The notes below the pieces were generated by a model, which saw nothing but the letters and a program-made list of their open reading frames with translations, was not told the origin of the DNA and ran no database searches. This document shows positions 6,368 through 7,512 of a DNA stretch of 7,512 nt, one piece after another (positions within the stretch are counted from its first letter, which is position 1; the number at the start of each line of letters is the position of its first letter). The position numbers and the translations under genes were made by a program. Source of the stretch: Chitinophagaceae bacterium (GTDB lineage: Bacteria; Bacteroidota; Bacteroidia; Chitinophagales; Chitinophagaceae); assembly GCA_947468255.1 (NCBI GenBank), contig CANIMM010000146.1:1-7512 (forward strand), read 5' to 3'.

Positions 6368-6385
6368 ATTAGTATTTTGACTAAT
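6368..6385. repeat. Inverted repeat just upstream of kdsC
   Basis: ATTAGT (6368-6373) and ACTAAT (6380-6385) are complementary across a six-base spacer, 18 bases before the kdsC ATG and in the 75-base gap after iscX. No T-run follows it on the - strand, so it is not a standard terminator. It might be an operator or a 5'-leader hairpin; the evidence is only the symmetry. Confidence 0.3.
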
Positions 6386-6425
6386 AAGGCCAATAAAAAC
6401 ACAATACCCTGAAAATTGATATCGC

Positions 6426-6662
6426 TTATTTTTGGTTATCTCTCCATTCATAAACCCAGCTACTCTGAATCATTTCAAGATGACCCTCAGTACTTTGTTC
6501 AGCAGTTCCCGAAAATTTGGGAATTTCCAATACCCACTTATGTAAATCGGTAAAGCGGATGCGGTATATTTTGCTCTCACTAAAATCATCGCCAAAACGT
6601 TCGTAAAGTTTCATAGCGATATCTTCATAATCATTCCAGTGAATAGGTGGTTCGAAGGTCAT
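6426..6662 (-). CDS. iscX: IscX (YfhJ)-like Fe-S assembly accessory protein
   Basis: The protein has 78 residues (E. coli IscX has 66), small, acidic and cytoplasmic. IscX binds the cysteine desulfurase IscS and iron, and tunes cluster assembly on IscU in competition with frataxin (CyaY). The family pattern is easily seen: W9-x-D11-x3-I15 with LY near 19-20 at the start, the signature RFTDLHKWVLEIPKF at 36-50 (compare E. coli RFTDMHQW), and a C-terminal LEMIQSSWVYEW segment. A short insertion around residues 24-32, before the RFTD block, makes it longer than the E. coli protein. It lies 114 bases downstream of the ferredoxin gene on the same strand, the order found at the end of the E. coli isc operon, but no other isc gene is visible. 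The ATG at 6662 gives an N-terminus a few residues longer than usual. Confidence 0.9.
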   Translation of the reverse strand: MTFEPPIHWNDYEDIAMKLYERFGDDFSESKIYRIRFTDLHKWVLEIPKFSGTAEQSTEGHLEMIQSSWVYEWRDNQK

Positions 6663-6690
6663 AAAAGGAAATTTGTAAATATGGTGATTT

Positions 6691-6700
6691 GATAATTATC
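6691..6700. promoter_or_regulatory. GATAATTATC palindrome upstream of iscX
   Basis: This is a perfect 10-base palindrome in the 114-base gap between the ferredoxin gene and iscX, 28 bases upstream of the iscX ATG. Two further base pairs match on the outside after one mismatch. It could be a binding site for a dimeric regulator. No TAnnTTTG box is seen for iscX; TAATTTTA (- strand, near 6733-6740) is one base short. A weak AGGTA/TACCT hairpin lies at 6728-6743. Confidence 0.25.
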
Positions 6701-6776
6701 CAATTCATACATGTCTTGCTGACTTTCAGGTATAAAATTACCTATTGTTAAATACGAAAAGGGTTAGTTTGCCTTG

Positions 6777-7112
6777 CTACTCTCCCAAAAATTGGGTTTG
6801 ATCGGGTAATGTTACAACAATAACACCCTTACCTTCCTTCAAGATGCATTGACAACCTAATCTGGAGTTAATGCGTGGATTAACCGCTCTATCGATAAAA
6901 TCTTCTTCTTTATCCGATAATTCCTCCAACAAAAGATCCCCTTGCTCCACATACAAATGGCAAGTGCTGCAAGCACAAACACCACCACAGTTATGATGCA
7001 GTTCAATATCATGTTTAAGTGCTACTTCTAATAAAGATTGCCCTTCTTCAATATTTTCAATGGTAATGGGTGAGCAACCCTTTTGTTCAAATTGATAAGT
7101 GATGGTATACAT
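6777..7112 (-). CDS. fdx: Adrenodoxin/Isc-type 2Fe-2S ferredoxin
   Basis: The protein has 111 residues, the length of E. coli Fdx (111), a small cytoplasmic electron carrier that serves Fe-S cluster assembly and other reductive steps. Cluster ligands follow the adrenodoxin pattern: C42-x5-C48-x2-C51 within HNCGGVCACSTCHLYV, and a fourth Cys at C87 in the LGCQC segment. C46 and C89 are extra cysteines next to ligands. The beta-grasp start (MYTITYQF), a GQSLLEVAL helix (24-32) and the acidic segment LEELSDKEEDFID, where partners usually dock, also fit. The ATG at 7112 is preceded by a good -7 box at 7133-7140. It sits between the DUF2520 gene (97 bases upstream) and iscX (downstream), all on the - strand. 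Confidence 0.95.
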   Translation of the reverse strand: MYTITYQFEQKGCSPITIENIEEGQSLLEVALKHDIELHHNCGGVCACSTCHLYVEQGDLLLEELSDKEEDFIDRAVNPRINSRLGCQCILKEGKGVIVVTLPDQTQFLGE

Positions 7113-7132
7113 ATTTTGTAAAGTTCGGGATG

Positions 7133-7140
7133 CAAACCTA
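7133..7140 (-). promoter_or_regulatory. Candidate -7 box of the ferredoxin gene
   Basis: On the - strand this reads TAGGTTTG, an exact TAnnTTTG match 20 bases upstream of the fdx ATG, giving a short leader. The -33 region is weak (a TTTT run near 7164-7167 instead of TTTG). It suggests that fdx can be transcribed separately from the DUF2520 gene upstream. Confidence 0.45.
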
Positions 7141-7209
7141 CTTCAGAATTACCATTTCAGGAAAACTTAGTTTGAAAGGCCATTTATCATCAAGCTGAAC
7201 TGGTAATTT

Positions 7210-7512
7210 TTACCGCTTCCTGCTTTTTATTAAACTTTCAGTAAAAGTTTGATACATTATTTTTAACTCAGGGTGATTTGACAGCGCCAGCAGATGCCTT
7301 TCCAAAGTGGACCGGTCTTCTCTGATGGCAGGTCCGGTCTGAACATCGCTCGGAAGACGCGTTTTCAGTCGCAAAGCCGTTTCTTCAATTATCGGCTGTA
7401 GCATTTTGAAATCGACGCCCTCATTTTTGCAATACTCAGCAGTAAGACTATACAAATGATTCGTGAAATTATTGACAATTACCGCAGCTAGATGTAAGCA
7501 AAAACGCTGTTC
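7210..7512 (-). CDS. C-terminal part of a Rossmann-fold/DUF2520 protein, partial
   Basis: The frame is open from the window end to a TAA at 7212-7210 and gives 100 residues; the N-terminal NAD(P)-binding Rossmann half lies outside. The visible part matches the DUF2520 C-terminal helical domain: CLHLAAVIVNNFTNHLY near the left end (typical 'H-x-AA-x-x-x-NNF-x-NHL'), then LQPIIEETALRL, QTGPAIREDRSTLERH and a final MYQTFTESLI. An apparent TTG start at 7455 is only an internal Leu, as conserved sequence continues upstream of it. These proteins resemble ProC-type and 2-hydroxyacid-type dehydrogenases in fold, but no reaction is established to my knowledge. In many Bacteroidota such a gene neighbours a KdsC-type phosphatase; here fdx and iscX lie between them. 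Confidence 0.88.
   Translation of the reverse strand, partial: EQRFCLHLAAVIVNNFTNHLYSLTAEYCKNEGVDFKMLQPIIEETALRLKTRLPSDVQTGPAIREDRSTLERHLLALSNHPELKIMYQTFTESLIKSRKR

Noticed and set aside
1..7512. CRISPR array, insertion sequence, phage, toxin-antitoxin or defence system
   Set aside because: No regularly spaced repeats, transposase, integrase, terminal inverted repeats or toxin-like pairs were seen; all sizeable frames are explained by housekeeping families.
1..7512. tRNA, rRNA or riboswitch
   Set aside because: No cloverleaf with a TTC-type arm and no conserved riboswitch core was recognised in the gaps, all of which are under 200 bases.

Overview
The window looks like an ordinary chromosomal, mostly housekeeping segment of a Bacteroidota bacterium, most likely of the Chitinophagaceae type. 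The reasons are AT-rich DNA, almost no Shine-Dalgarno sequences, and promoter-like boxes of the TTG...TAnnTTTG form. The gene set also fits: DUF2851, DUF2520, a Bacteroidota-style UbiA prenyltransferase next to Maf, and a secreted beta-barrel protein beside lipA. There is no sign of a mobile element, CRISPR array, phage or RNA gene, and no stretch over 300 bases lacks a gene. The taxon is inferred from remembered family resemblance, not from a search.

Left part (1-2580). The window opens with the last 37 codons of a ROK-family protein on the + strand, closed by a clear intrinsic terminator (171-212). Next comes lipA (lipoyl synthase) on the - strand with its own good promoter candidate at 1206-1238. 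Upstream of it on the same strand is an exported, probably outer-membrane beta-barrel protein of unknown function. That gene is divergent from an OsmC/Ohr-type peroxidase gene; the 41-base gap holds a small palindrome that could be an operator.

Middle (2581-5650). osmC converges on a DUF2851 gene, with both stop codons inside a 35-base imperfect palindrome (2561-2595). A 195-base AT-rich gap with a 12-base direct repeat follows. Then maf (nucleotide pyrophosphatase) and, upstream of it on the same strand, a UbiA-family membrane prenyltransferase.

Right part (5829-7512). All genes are on the - strand: a KdsC-type HAD phosphatase (Kdo biosynthesis), an IscX homologue, an adrenodoxin-type 2Fe-2S ferredoxin with a TAnnTTTG promoter box, and the C-terminal 100 codons of a Rossmann/DUF2520 protein running off the window end. 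Transcription order is DUF2520 - fdx - iscX - kdsC - ubiA - maf. This mixes a cell-envelope/lipid module with the two genes that usually close an isc iron-sulfur operon.

I found no strong evidence for an undescribed system. The most useful leads are the uncharacterised DUF2851 protein, which has a nuclease-like PD...ExH pattern and a C-terminal cysteine cluster, the fdx-iscX pair standing apart from any other isc genes in view, and the unknown substrate of the UbiA enzyme.
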